Below, piece by piece: positions 49,564 to 59,652 of a stretch of DNA of 64,000 nt (its first letter is position 1; every line of letters starts with the position of its first letter). The position numbers and the translations under genes are program-made. Below the pieces are notes generated by a model. It saw only the letters and a program-made list of their open reading frames with translations, was not told the DNA's origin and did no database searches. Where the stretch lies: positions 2,646,169 to 2,710,168 of the forward strand of contig NW_021940918.1 in NCBI RefSeq assembly GCF_004337985.1, in the 5' to 3' direction. The DNA is from Pyricularia pennisetigena (taxonomy: Eukaryota > Ascomycota > Sordariomycetes > Magnaporthales > Pyriculariaceae).

Positions 49564-51552
49564 ATGTCGCTGAGTCTGCCGTCATTACTACTTCTCGGTC
49601 ACAGGTTCGCATTTAACAGCATCACAAAAGGCCGCCGAGCGTTTCACACAAGCATGTCGACAGGCAGCGGCAAGTTCAAGCCCGCGGCCAGGGTAGCTGG
49701 TCGGCGGCAGGATGTCTGGTGAGTGAAGGATTGAGTGTTCATTGTCCATGAAAGGCGCGCTTGCCGCAGTAGCAGTAGTCAATCTTTTTTTTTTTTTTTT
49801 TTTTTCTCCCTTTCTCCCTTTCTTTTCTTTTTCTCATCCTTTCCCCCTACCACCGTACACGCAGCGATTTGGACTGGCCATGACCAGGCAGGCAAACGCC
49901 GCGCAAATGCCAGGGCTCCCTCCGGGCCGGACTACAACAGGCTGATCATGGATTCGACTCAAACAACCTGAGCTGACCTCACCCAGGAGCATCATTAACG
50001 AGGCCGCCACAGCGTCGCCCAAACAGCCCATTGTCAACATGGGCCAGGGCTTTTTCGGTTATAATCCCCCGGATTTTATCCTCAATGCCGCCAAACAGGC
50101 TCTGGATAAGGTGGATTGTAACCAATACAGTCCTACGAAGGGACGGCCCCGTCTGAAGAAGGCGATCGCCGATGCCTACGCCCCGTTCTGGGGAAGGCAG
50201 CTCAACCCCGACACGGAGGTCACCATAACTACAGGCGCTAACGAAGGTTAGATTCGATGCCTCTTGAACCCAGCCATGCTATGCCCCTGAAAGCTTGTTC
50301 ATGGCATGGAAGCTCCACTAGTCTCGCAGGGACACTCGCTGACGAGGCTTACAATAGGGATGTTGAGTGCCTTCATGGCTTTCATCGAACCTGGTGATGA
50401 GGTTATCATATTTGAGCCCTTCTTTGACCAGTACGTGTCTGAATCCCTGAACAGTCGGGCGATGTGAAATTGGCCTGCTGACCTGTCTAATCCTGTCCTA
50501 GGTACATCAGCAACATCGAGATGCCTGGCGGGAAGATTGTATACGTCCCCTTGCATCCTCCCGCGGAAGGTGCCACAAAAACTCTTTCTGCAGGCGCGTG
50601 GAGCATTGACTTTGATGAGCTGGAGAGGGCCATCACCCCGAAGACCAAGATGATTGTGTTGAACACTCCCCACAACCCGGTCGGCAAAGTCTTTACGAAG
50701 GAGGAGCTGCAGAAGATTGCTGATTTGTGCCTTAAAAACGAGATCATCATTCTCTCCGATGAAGTCTATGACCGGCTTTTCTATACCCCGTTCACCCGCA
50801 TTGCCACCTTGTCGCCTGAGGTGGAACGCATCACCTTGACAGTGGGATCTGCCGGAAAGAACTTTTACGCCACAGGCTGGCGTGTTGGTAAGATTTTTTT
50901 TCTGAAAAAACCCTCGTATTTAATGCCTCTTTTGCATGTCGCACATCAGCGAACTCATTGCTGATCAAGGAACTTCTGGTGCTCAGGTTGGTTGATGGGC
51001 CCTGCAGAGCTCATACAACATGTCTCGGCTGCTCATACCCGAATTTGCTATTCATCAGTCTCGCCGCTACAGGAGGCCTGCGCTGTCGGTATGTCTTTAA
51101 ATTCTACCCCGTTGTCTCTGCAGCGTCGCAATCTGACCACAGACTTGTTCCGTCCAGGCTTTGAACAAGCTGAAAAGGAAGGCTTCTGGGACGAATGCGT
51201 CACCGATATGAAGAGGCGTATGGATCTCTTCAATCAAGTCTGGCACGAGATGGGGATCCCATTCTCGGAGCCCGAGGGTGGCTACTTTGTCATGGTAAAC
51301 CTGAGTGCTGTTCAGATGCCCGACGACTACCCGTTCCCGCCCCACGTGGCAAGCCGGCCGCGTGACTTCAAGCTGGCTTGGTTCCTCATCCAAGAGCTTG
51401 GCGTCGCTGCCATCCCGCCAACGGAGTTCTTCACCGACGCCAATGCCCATATTGTCGAAGATTACCTGCGCTTTGCTGTCTGCAAGCCTGACGATGTGTT
51501 GGAGCTGGCCAAAGAGAGACTTCGGGGTCTGAAGAAGTTCATCAAACAATAG
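49564..51552 (+). CDS. BNA3: Kynurenine/aromatic aminotransferase, PLP-dependent (Bna3-like)
   Basis: Transfers the amino group of kynurenine or related amino acids to a 2-oxo acid, giving kynurenic acid from kynurenine. Exons are 49564-49718, 49987-50246, 50358-50430, 50502-50887, 50987-51088 and 51158-51552, giving 456 aa. Fold-type-I class I/II motifs are NMGQGFFGYNPP, QYSPTKGRPRLKKA, TTGANEG, TPHNPVGKVFTKEEL, SDEVYDRL and SAGKNFYATGWRVG, whose Lys282 binds PLP. The GPAELIQHV and SEPEGGYFVM segments complete the active site. Two in-frame starts exist. ATG 49564 adds 30 residues (MSLSLPSLLLLGHRFAFNS...RRAFHTS) that look like a mitochondrial presequence. ATG 49654 would give a cytosolic 426-aa form. 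Intron 1 is 268 bp and contains a 21-T run. It is convergent with the aldehyde dehydrogenase gene, with 199 bp between stops. Confidence 0.9.
49785..49805. repeat. Poly-T run inside intron 1 of the aminotransferase gene
   Basis: Twenty-one uninterrupted T on the sense strand within intron 49719-49986, followed by a long pyrimidine tract. Seen directly. Confidence 0.85.
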
Positions 51553-51751
51553 AAGAAGACAAGATTAATATAAAAAAAACACGATTTTATCGTCAAAGTT
51601 CGACTGACACTGACAAAGGCTTGTTGGGCACCAGTGATACAGTTGTTCAAATATGAGAAATAGGGTCCATGTTTAATAGGCATCAAGGCTTCTATTTCAT
51701 TTTGCTATCTAGGCCAGCCTGGGACGTCTGAGCATCCCGGACCACTTCAAC

Positions 51752-53462
51752 TTATTTGGCGAAGTGAATACTCTTGATGTGACAGTAAGAGTATAGGCCC
51801 AGGAGTCCCATCTCGCCGCCAAAACCGCTGTCTTTCCATCCGCCAAACCAAGCCGCAGGACTGGGCTTCTCAGACATCTATGGCACGCAACAGGTCCTGA
51901 TTAGTAAAAGATTCGTGCGAACGAGCCAAGAACAGAAGCAAAATATAAGCGCAAAAGGGCGAGCGACTCACGTTTATCCATACAGACCCTGACTCGAGCT
52001 GCCGAGCAATGCGTTCCGCCTGCGTGAGATCTTTCGAGTAGACTGTTGCTCCCAGGCCTGAGTTTGAGAGGTTGGCGCGTTTGATCACGTCCTGCTCGTC
52101 GGACCACTTGAGGATTGGTATTACCGGCCCAAACTGCTCGTCCTTGACGAGCATGGAGTCCTCCCTCGGGCCAGCCACGACAGTGGGCTGGATCCAGTAG
52201 CCCTTGTCGTGCGGCTTACCGCCGGTGAGTATCTTGCCGCCGGTCTCGGGCCTCGCGGCGTCATCGAGGAACCTTTTGACGACGTCGAACTGCATCTTGT
52301 TGGATACGGGCCCAAAGATTGTCGGAACGGTGACGCCGTCGCCGGCAAAAGCGCTCTCGTAGTTTGCCTTAGTCTCGGCGACAAACTTGTCGACAAATTC
52401 GTCGTAGATGTCGGCGTGCACGTAGATCCTCTTGGTGGCGGCGCAGTACTGGCCCGCGTTGAAGAAGCTCCCGGCGGCTGTCTGGGCCACGACCTTGTCG
52501 ACGTCGACATCGGCGCACACGAGGGCGGCGTCGTTGCCGCCGAGCTCCAGCGTGACGCGCTTCAGCGTCTTGGCGCAGTTGGCCATGACCTTCTTGCCCG
52601 TGGGGATCGAGCCCGTGAAACTGATCTTGTTGATGCCTTCGTGCAGCGTCATGAGGCCGCCGAGCTCCCCGCCGCCATTTATGGCCTGGAGCACGCCCGG
52701 TGGGAGGAAGCTCTGGCACAGCTCGGCGAACTTGAGGACGCCGTAGGGGGTGAAGGGGGAGGGCTTCATGATGACTGTGTTGCCCATGACGAGAGCAGAT
52801 ACCACCTTGATGCTGCTGAGGATCAGCTGTTGGAGGGTCGTAAGTCAGCATGCTGTGGTGTTTGGCCTGTGACGGGGAATTAACCATCACTCACAGGGAA
52901 ATTCCAGGGCGATATGGCCCCGACAACGCCCAGCGGCGCATGTGTCTCTATGATCTTTATGGTATCGTCCTCAAACTGCACCTTGTCTTGCAACGTATTG
53001 TTGGCAAAATACTTGCACTGATCTATCGTGTTCCCTATCTCAATAGTCGCCATGAGTTGCTATCAGGATGAAACAAACGATCGTGTTAGCCTTGAGCCTC
53101 TACTTATCATGAACATAAAACAACGAGAAGATTTGACATACCGATTTCCCCGTCTCCTTCATTACGACGCCAACGAGGAATTCCATGTTTGCACCTAAGA
53201 CTTCGGCCATTTTGGCTAGCAGCTGCTGTCTCTCTTCAGCTTTGGTCGCAGACCAGCCGGGAAGCGCCGCGCGAGCAGCGGTGACAGCATCTTCGAGGTC
53301 CTCTGCGGATCCGACTGGGACCTCCCACAAGGGCTCCTCGGTGCGAGGGTCGATAACGCGGTCTACGCCGCCCGCCCCAGCCCCTCGCCGCTGACCGTTG
53401 ATGATGTTGAAGAATTCATGGATGGCAGCACCCTGGGTGTGGCTACTACCGTTGGTAGCCAT
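51752..53462 (-). CDS. NAD(P)-dependent aldehyde dehydrogenase
   Basis: Oxidises an aldehyde to its acid. Four exons in transcript order are 53462-53142, 53059-52895, 52826-51972 and 51877-51752, giving 488 aa, the usual ALDH size. The chain shows SPWNFP, KPSPFTPYG, the nucleotide-binding ISFTGSIPTG, the general base Glu256 in TLELGG, and the nucleophile Cys290 in FFNAGQYC. EQFGPVIPI, SGSVWIN and a C-terminal FGGWKDSGFGGEMG (split by the last intron) follow. The end IKSIHFAK lacks a peroxisomal or ER signal and there is no presequence, so it is probably cytosolic. The overall look is of the betaine/gamma-aminobutyraldehyde-like ALDH group, but the substrate cannot be read from the sequence. 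An upstream in-frame extension to 53657 has no Met in a good context and is not used. Confidence 0.92.
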
Positions 53463-54836
53463 TCTGAGAATAAACTGTACTAGTTCACTTGCAGGGCCTC
53501 TGATGGATTCTGTCTGTGACGGCTTGAGAAAACTGCTAAGGCAAAAAAAAAAGTTTATTGATATAGCACTTGGAGGCTGATTGCCAGTATCTACTCCTTT
53601 GCAATGGAAAGTAGAAAAAAAGACAAACCGTTTGGTGTATTTAAAGATAATCAACAACAGTTAAAATACCACGGCACAACACCATGAGACACACCGAAAC
53701 GACTGACTCGGCGTGTTGAGGCGGTATGCAATGTGGCTATGTATATCACGCATTTCTTGCTTTGGGACTTACGATTCTGGCCTCAACCCCCTCAATATGG
53801 ATCATCATAGCCGTGGCTCTTCTCGGCAGTTGTGGGGAGCTTGAAAGCTTGAACAAAGCCCCTTTCGGAGGTTTCAGTCAAATGTGGAGCTCAGTTTTAA
53901 TCTGTAAAAACAGGTGAACGGCAGGAAAAGACTATGAGCCGAGAGAGGGGGATCTGAGCATTGCGTGTCGGTTGCGGCAACAAGCAAGGGATATTCCTGT
54001 AAATTCGTTTTGGTCTGAACCGGGACCAGATGAACGAAATCATTGATGATGGGATCAGATTAGCGAGTGTGGAGAGTTCGACAGCTTATGTACTATGTAG
54101 AGCTTGTCGAGCGAGACAAATTGGTGTACTGTAGGATGACTGATTGTCGGCAAACGCGGGGAAACCTAGGCCCGGAAAGCATCAACCCCACGTCCGTCGT
54201 ACAGTACATTACACAGACTTAGGCGAACCGGAGACCCATTATTCAGGTACCGAGTAACTTTTGTCCAAAAAGCTTTCTTGCCACTTAACCTCCTTGGTAC
54301 TCCCACAGCGTACCCTTATGGGAGGTTGATAGGTAGATCCCCATCATCTTCCTATCTGTTGGCTAGCGGTAGTTTGCTCCGCCCCGCCCGCAGCTGCAAT
54401 CGGGGTTTCATGTCCAGACACAGGCATTACAGTAGTTAGCATCTTAGCGTTTCCCTCCCTAGCACCTGGCACAACATACATCACCACCCCTCTCTACAGT
54501 ATCGCTATCGGGTGGCGGCTGTTGATTGAGTAAATCCATGGTGGGGCAGGTCATGTGCTGTTATCTTGACAACGAAGTTGAAGCTGTATTACAAACACAG
54601 ACGACGTCAAGCGAACTACAAACGGTCACCATTTCCTTTTTGTTAGCTTTTCTGCCCTTGTCTACTGGACTACTCCTCTGCACTTCCCGCGTTTGTCGTT
54701 TCCTCATTCTACCCCTCATTGGAGCCGAAATAATACGATATCCATCTCACCAATAGCTAATTCAACTTGATTGAATTAAGAACTGCCTAAAATTCATTTT
54801 CACCTGATTCAGCCTGCAGCCTCGTCCTCCCACACA
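53463..54836. other. Divergent promoter region between aldehyde and xanthine dehydrogenase genes
   Basis: Both genes point away from this 1.4 kb, so it holds both promoters. It contains no convincing frame. GATA-type sites on the xanthine dehydrogenase side are listed separately. Confidence 0.5.
54327..54510. promoter_or_regulatory. Three HGATAR (GATA-factor) sites upstream of xanthine dehydrogenase
   Basis: TGATAG at 54327-54332, AGATAG on the minus strand at 54352-54357 and CGATAG on the minus strand at 54505-54510 match the HGATAR core bound by fungal AreA-type nitrogen regulators. Purine genes in Aspergillus are known to need AreA. Such short motifs also occur by chance, and I found no TCGG-N6-CCGA (UaY) site here, so the regulatory link is inference. 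Confidence 0.3.
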
Positions 54837-55321
54837 ATGGCCCCAATTGCCGTGTCCCCAGAGCGGGACTCCTTGGTCTCGCTTCATTCATTGACGAATA
54901 ATTATGAAGACACCGTTTCATTTTTCCTCAACGGATCAAGGGTTGTTCTCGACGAGATCGACCCCGAAGTGACGCTTTTGGAATATCTGAGAGGCATCGG
55001 CTTGACTGGCACTAAACTGTAAGTGCGCACGCTTTCCAGCTTGCACTGTCCACCTCCTTGTTTGATATTGCCTCGAAAACTTTACTGAAAATGAGACCCA
55101 TTTGCGTTCCAGGGGCTGTGGAGAAGGAGGTTGTGGCGCCTGCACCGTTGTTATTGCCGGCTGGAATCCAACAACCAAGCAAATTTATCACGCCAGCGTC
55201 AACGCTTGTTTGGCACCTTTGGCCAGTGTCGATGGCAAACATGTCATTACAATTGAGGGTATCGGTAATGCGAAGAGGCCACATCCGGCCCAAAGGTTGA
55301 TTGCTGAAGGAAATGGGAGCC

Positions 55322-55378
<57 letters not shown>

Positions 55379-58300
55379 CTCTCTGTCTCTCTCTTGTCCT
55401 GAGGGTTTGCAAGAGTCACAATCAACCCCAGTGAAGTGCACCAACGTCGATCTTGCTAATTTTGGTCGGTGCATCTAGAATGCGGCTTTTGCACGCCTGG
55501 AATCGCCATGAGTAGGTGACCCAAACCCAAACCAGTCCAAAACTCAGCTTATTCAGACTCACTGACAATCCTGAACATAAAGGCCTTTATGCTCTGTTGC
55601 GAAATAACGCTGCACCATCCGAACACGACGTTGAGGAGGCATTTGACGGTAACTTGTGCCGTTGCACAGGCTACAGGCCCATTCTCGACGCCGCCCAGGC
55701 TTTCAGCGTCAAGAAAGACGCAAGCCTTGGCTGTGGCAAATCCACTGCGAATGGCGGCGGCGGTTGTTGCATGGAAAATGGTAACGGCAGCGCCGCCGGT
55801 GGATGCTGCAAAGACGACAAAGCGAGCGAATCCGATAAGTCGGGCAAGAGGTTCCCGCAGCCAAAACTAATCAAATATGACCCGGAAACGGAACTCATCT
55901 TCCCTCCAGCCCTGAAAAAGCATCAGTTCAAGCCCCTCACCTTTGGCAACAAGCGCAAGCGCTGGTATCGGCCTGTAACCTTGCAGCAACTGCTAGAGAT
56001 CAAGAGTGTACATCCGGACGCAAAGATCATCGGCGGAAGCACCGAGACCCAGATAGAAGTCAAGTTCAAGGCCTTGAGCTACCCTGTCTCGGTCTTTGTT
56101 GGTGATATACCCGAGCTTAGACAGTACGAGTTGAAGGATGACCATCTTGAGATTGGAGGAAACGTGACGCTCACGGATCTGGAGGGTATCTGCCAGAAGG
56201 CAATAGAGCACTTCGGTCCGGCTCGCTCCCAAGTCTTTGCTGCAATCTACAAGCAGCTCAAGTACTTCGCTGGAAGGCAGATCAGAAACGTCGGCACACC
56301 TGCCGGTAATCTCGTAACCGCGTCCCCTATCTCGGATCTCAACCCCATATTCGTTGCTTCAGACTCCACGTTACTGGCCAGGTCCCTCCGAGAGGAGGAG
56401 CCAATAGAGATACCAATGGCGAGCTTTTTCAAGGGATACCGCATGACAGCACTGCCGAAAGATGCAGTTATCGCCTCGATCCGAATCCCGGTAACCCGGG
56501 AAAAGGGGGATTTTTTCAGATCATACAAGCAAGCCAAGAGAAAAGACGACGATATCTCGATTGTCACTGGTGCTCTCAGCGTCGTTTTGGACGCCGACGG
56601 GGTAGTTGAGAAGTGCAACTTTGTCTTTGGTGGTATGGCAGCCACTACTCTGGCCGCCAAAAACACATCGGAATTCATCACTGGCAAAAAGTTTGCGGAC
56701 CTGGAAACACTAGAAGGTGCCATGAACGCTCTGGAGAAGGATTTCAATCTTCCCTTTGGAGTGCCGGGCGGCATGGCCTCGTATCGCAAATCCCTCGCGC
56801 TCGGTTTCTTCTATCGGTTTTACCACGATGTTATGGGGAGCATTGGCGCGGACGGTGATTCTGCGCCTCTAGCTAGCCATGCGGATAGGGACGCCGAGCC
56901 GGAACTGGAGCGTGACATCTCCACTGGTACTGTGGACCGAGACACAACTGCCGCCTATGAGCAGGAGATCTTGGGCAAGGGTAATCCTCACCTCGCAGCC
57001 CTGAAGCAGACAACAGGTGAAGCACAATATACAGACGACATACCACCCCTGGCAAATGAACTTCATGGATGTCTAGTGCTTTCCACGAAGGCACACGCCA
57101 AGATCAGATCCATTGATTATTCGGCTGCACTCGAGATCCCAGGTGTTGTAGACTACGTGGACAGGCACGACCTCCCACGACAGGACCTCAACCGTTGGGG
57201 TGCGCCGCACTTCGAGGAGGTCTTCTTTGCCGAGGACGAGGTGTTCACTACAGGGCAGCCTATTGCCTTGATACTTGCAAAGTCGGCCCTCAAAGCTGCC
57301 GAGGGAGCCAGAGCCGTCAAGGTCGAGTACGATGAACTACCGGCAATATTTTCCATCGAAGAAGCAATTGAGAAGGAAAGCTTCTTCAACTATTTCCGAG
57401 AGATCAAAAAGGGAGATCCAGAGGGCACCTTCGACAAGTGCGACCACGTCTTTACCGGCATAGCCCGGATCGGCGGACAAGAACATTTTTACCTTGAGAC
57501 GAATGCGACTGTGGCGGTGCCAAAACCCGAAGATGGTGAGATGGAGATATACTCCAGCACACAAAACCCCAACGAGACGTAAGTCTTCCCCATACATGAT
57601 AATCTTGCTATCACCAGCTTTTGTGATTCCGGGGTAAAGTAATTTTCCTGACTTCTCTCCAATCTTTTGTAGGCAATTGTATGCTGCTCGCGTATGCGAT
57701 GTCAAAATCAACAAGATACTCGTGCGGGTGAAGCGGCTTGGCGGCGGCTTCGGTGGCAAAGAATCGCGGTCGGTGCAGCTCAGTTCCATCATCGCTCTCG
57801 CAGCCCATAAGACGCGCCGGCCAGTCCGCTGCATGCTCACTCGTGAGGAGGACATGGTAATATCAGGTCAACGCCACCCATTCTTGGGACGGTGGAAGGT
57901 TGGCGTGAACAAAGACGGCAAAATACAAGCGTTGGACATTGACATTTTCAACAATGGCGGCTGGTCCTGGGACTTGAGCGCCGCCGTCTGCGAGCGCTCC
58001 ATGTCTCACAGTGATGGATGTTACCGTGTGCCCAATGTCCATGTGCGCGGCCGAATCTGCAGGACAAACACCATGTCTAACACGGCTTTCCGGGGCTTTG
58101 GTGGTCCACAAGGCATGTTCATTGCCGAGACCTACATGTCGGAAGTCGCAGATAGATTGGGAATGCCTGTCGAGAAGCTACGGGAGATCAACATGTACAA
58201 GCACGGCGAGTCAACACACTTTAACCAGACGCTCGACGGCGACTGGTTTTTACCTTTGATGTACAAGCAGGTACAGGAAGAGACGAAGTATGCGGAGCGC

Positions 58301-59401
58301 CGCGAGGCTGTGGCTCGTTTCAACGCCGAACACAAGTGGCGCAAGCGAGGTGTGGCCCTCATCCCAACCAAGTTTGGCATCTCCTTCACGGCCCTGTGGT
58401 TCAACCAGGCCGGTGCCTTGGTACACATATACCACGACGGCTCGGTCCTAGTCGCGCACGGCGGCACCGAGATGGGCCAGGGTCTTCATACCAAAATGGC
58501 CATGATTGCTGCCCAAGCGCTCAATGTCCCCTTGGACAGCGTCCACATCTCTGAGACGTCAACCAACACCGTCGCGAACGCCTCAGCCACGGCGGCCTCA
58601 GCTAGCTCGGACCTCAACGGCTATGCCATCTTCAACGCGTGCGAGCAGCTCAACAAGCGCCTGGAGCCGTATCGCGAGAAGCTCGGCAAGGACGCGAGCA
58701 TGGCCAAGCTTGCTGAGGCAGCCTACTTTGACCGCGTCAATTTGTCTGCGCAGGGGTTCTACAAAACCCCTGAGATAGGCTACACTTGGGGCGAGAACAA
58801 GGGCAAGATGTTCTTCTACTTCACTCAGGGTGTCGCGGCCGCCGAGGTCGAGATCGACACGCTGACGGGCACCTGGACCTGTCTCCGTGCCGACATCAAG
58901 ATGGACGTTGGCCGCAGCATTAACCCGGCCATCGACTACGGCCAGATTCAAGGGGCATTTGTGCAGGGTCTGGGACTTTTCACGATGGAGGAGTCACTCT
59001 GGCTGCGCAGCGGACCCCAGAAGGGCATGCTGTTCACCCGTGGGCCAGGCACTTACAAGATCCCCGGTTTCCGCGACATACCGCAGGTCTTCAACGTCAG
59101 CCTGCTCAAGGATGTTGAGTGGAAGGAGCTGCGCACCATTCAGCGGAGTCGTGGCGTCGGCGAGCCCCCGCTCTTTATGGGAAGCTCGGTCTTCTTTGCT
59201 ATTCGCGACGCTCTCAAGGCTGCGAGGGCTCAGTATGGCGTGGAAGCGACCGTGGGAAGCGATGATAAGGATGATGGATTGCTCAGGCTCGAGAGTCCGG
59301 CGACCCCTGAACGCATCCGCCTTGCTTGTGTCGATCCTATCATGGAGCGATCCAGGGTAGCTCCGAAAGAAGGGGAGAAGAATTTTTTCATTGCCATATA
59401 A
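54837..59401 (+). CDS. Xanthine dehydrogenase (molybdopterin, FAD, two 2Fe-2S)
   Basis: Oxidises hypoxanthine to xanthine and uric acid in purine use. Exons are 54837-55018, 55113-55321, 55479-55511, 55583-57578 and 57673-59401, giving 1382 aa. Cluster I lies in exon 2 (GCGEGGCGACTVV, Cys63/68/71). Cluster II is CGFC (Cys132/135), encoded by the 33-nt exon 3, plus CRCTGYRP (Cys167/169). After it comes a Gly/Cys-rich insert (about 190-218). The FAD domain carries GGSTETQIEVKFK and GRQIRNVGTPAGN. The Mo domain carries GGGFGGKESR, AFRGFGGPQG, GGTEMGQGLHTK and GVGEPPLF with the expected catalytic Glu1304. The intron before the micro-exon holds 54 T directly after a weak GTATTT donor. The presence of the full FAD domain and the GVGEPP motif favours xanthine dehydrogenase over plant-type aldehyde oxidase. 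It is convergent with the Spo22 gene. Confidence 0.95.
55325..55378. repeat. Poly-T run (54 nt) in a xanthine dehydrogenase intron
   Basis: Begins three bases into the intron 55322-55478, on the sense strand, and is followed by CT-rich sequence. Seen directly; the true length is uncertain. Confidence 0.9.
55479..55511 (+). other. 33-nt micro-exon carrying the CGFC iron-sulphur motif
   Basis: Encodes QCGFCTPGIAM plus one base of Ser. The upstream exon ends GNGS-C and this one begins AA, so the split codon becomes CAA (Gln). The downstream exon supplies GC to complete AGC. Both joints match the family sequence exactly, so the micro-exon is well supported even though it is too short to be seen as a separate frame. 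Confidence 0.9.
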
Positions 59402-59652
59402 GTAGACCATCCATGGCTGCTCATGCAAAGCGTGCTTATAGCAATGAATATCCGTTAGAGACGAGACGCCTCAATGAATACGGAGGAACAAATAGAATTT
59501 TAATGGCAATATATCTACTCTCAAATCTGACTTTGATTAGCAAATCTGTGACGCAGCACACTGTTTCGCTTCAAGATCATGCCGTGGTCAGTTCTGCAAG
59601 TTAAACCCATGGTCATGTCCTTTCTCTCCGGTGTCAAACCTGTCCACAGTGC

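Noticed and set aside
49564..59401. Aminotransferase, aldehyde dehydrogenase and xanthine dehydrogenase as a metabolic gene cluster
   Set aside because: They belong to different pathways and have independent promoters and orientations, with no transporter or pathway regulator nearby.
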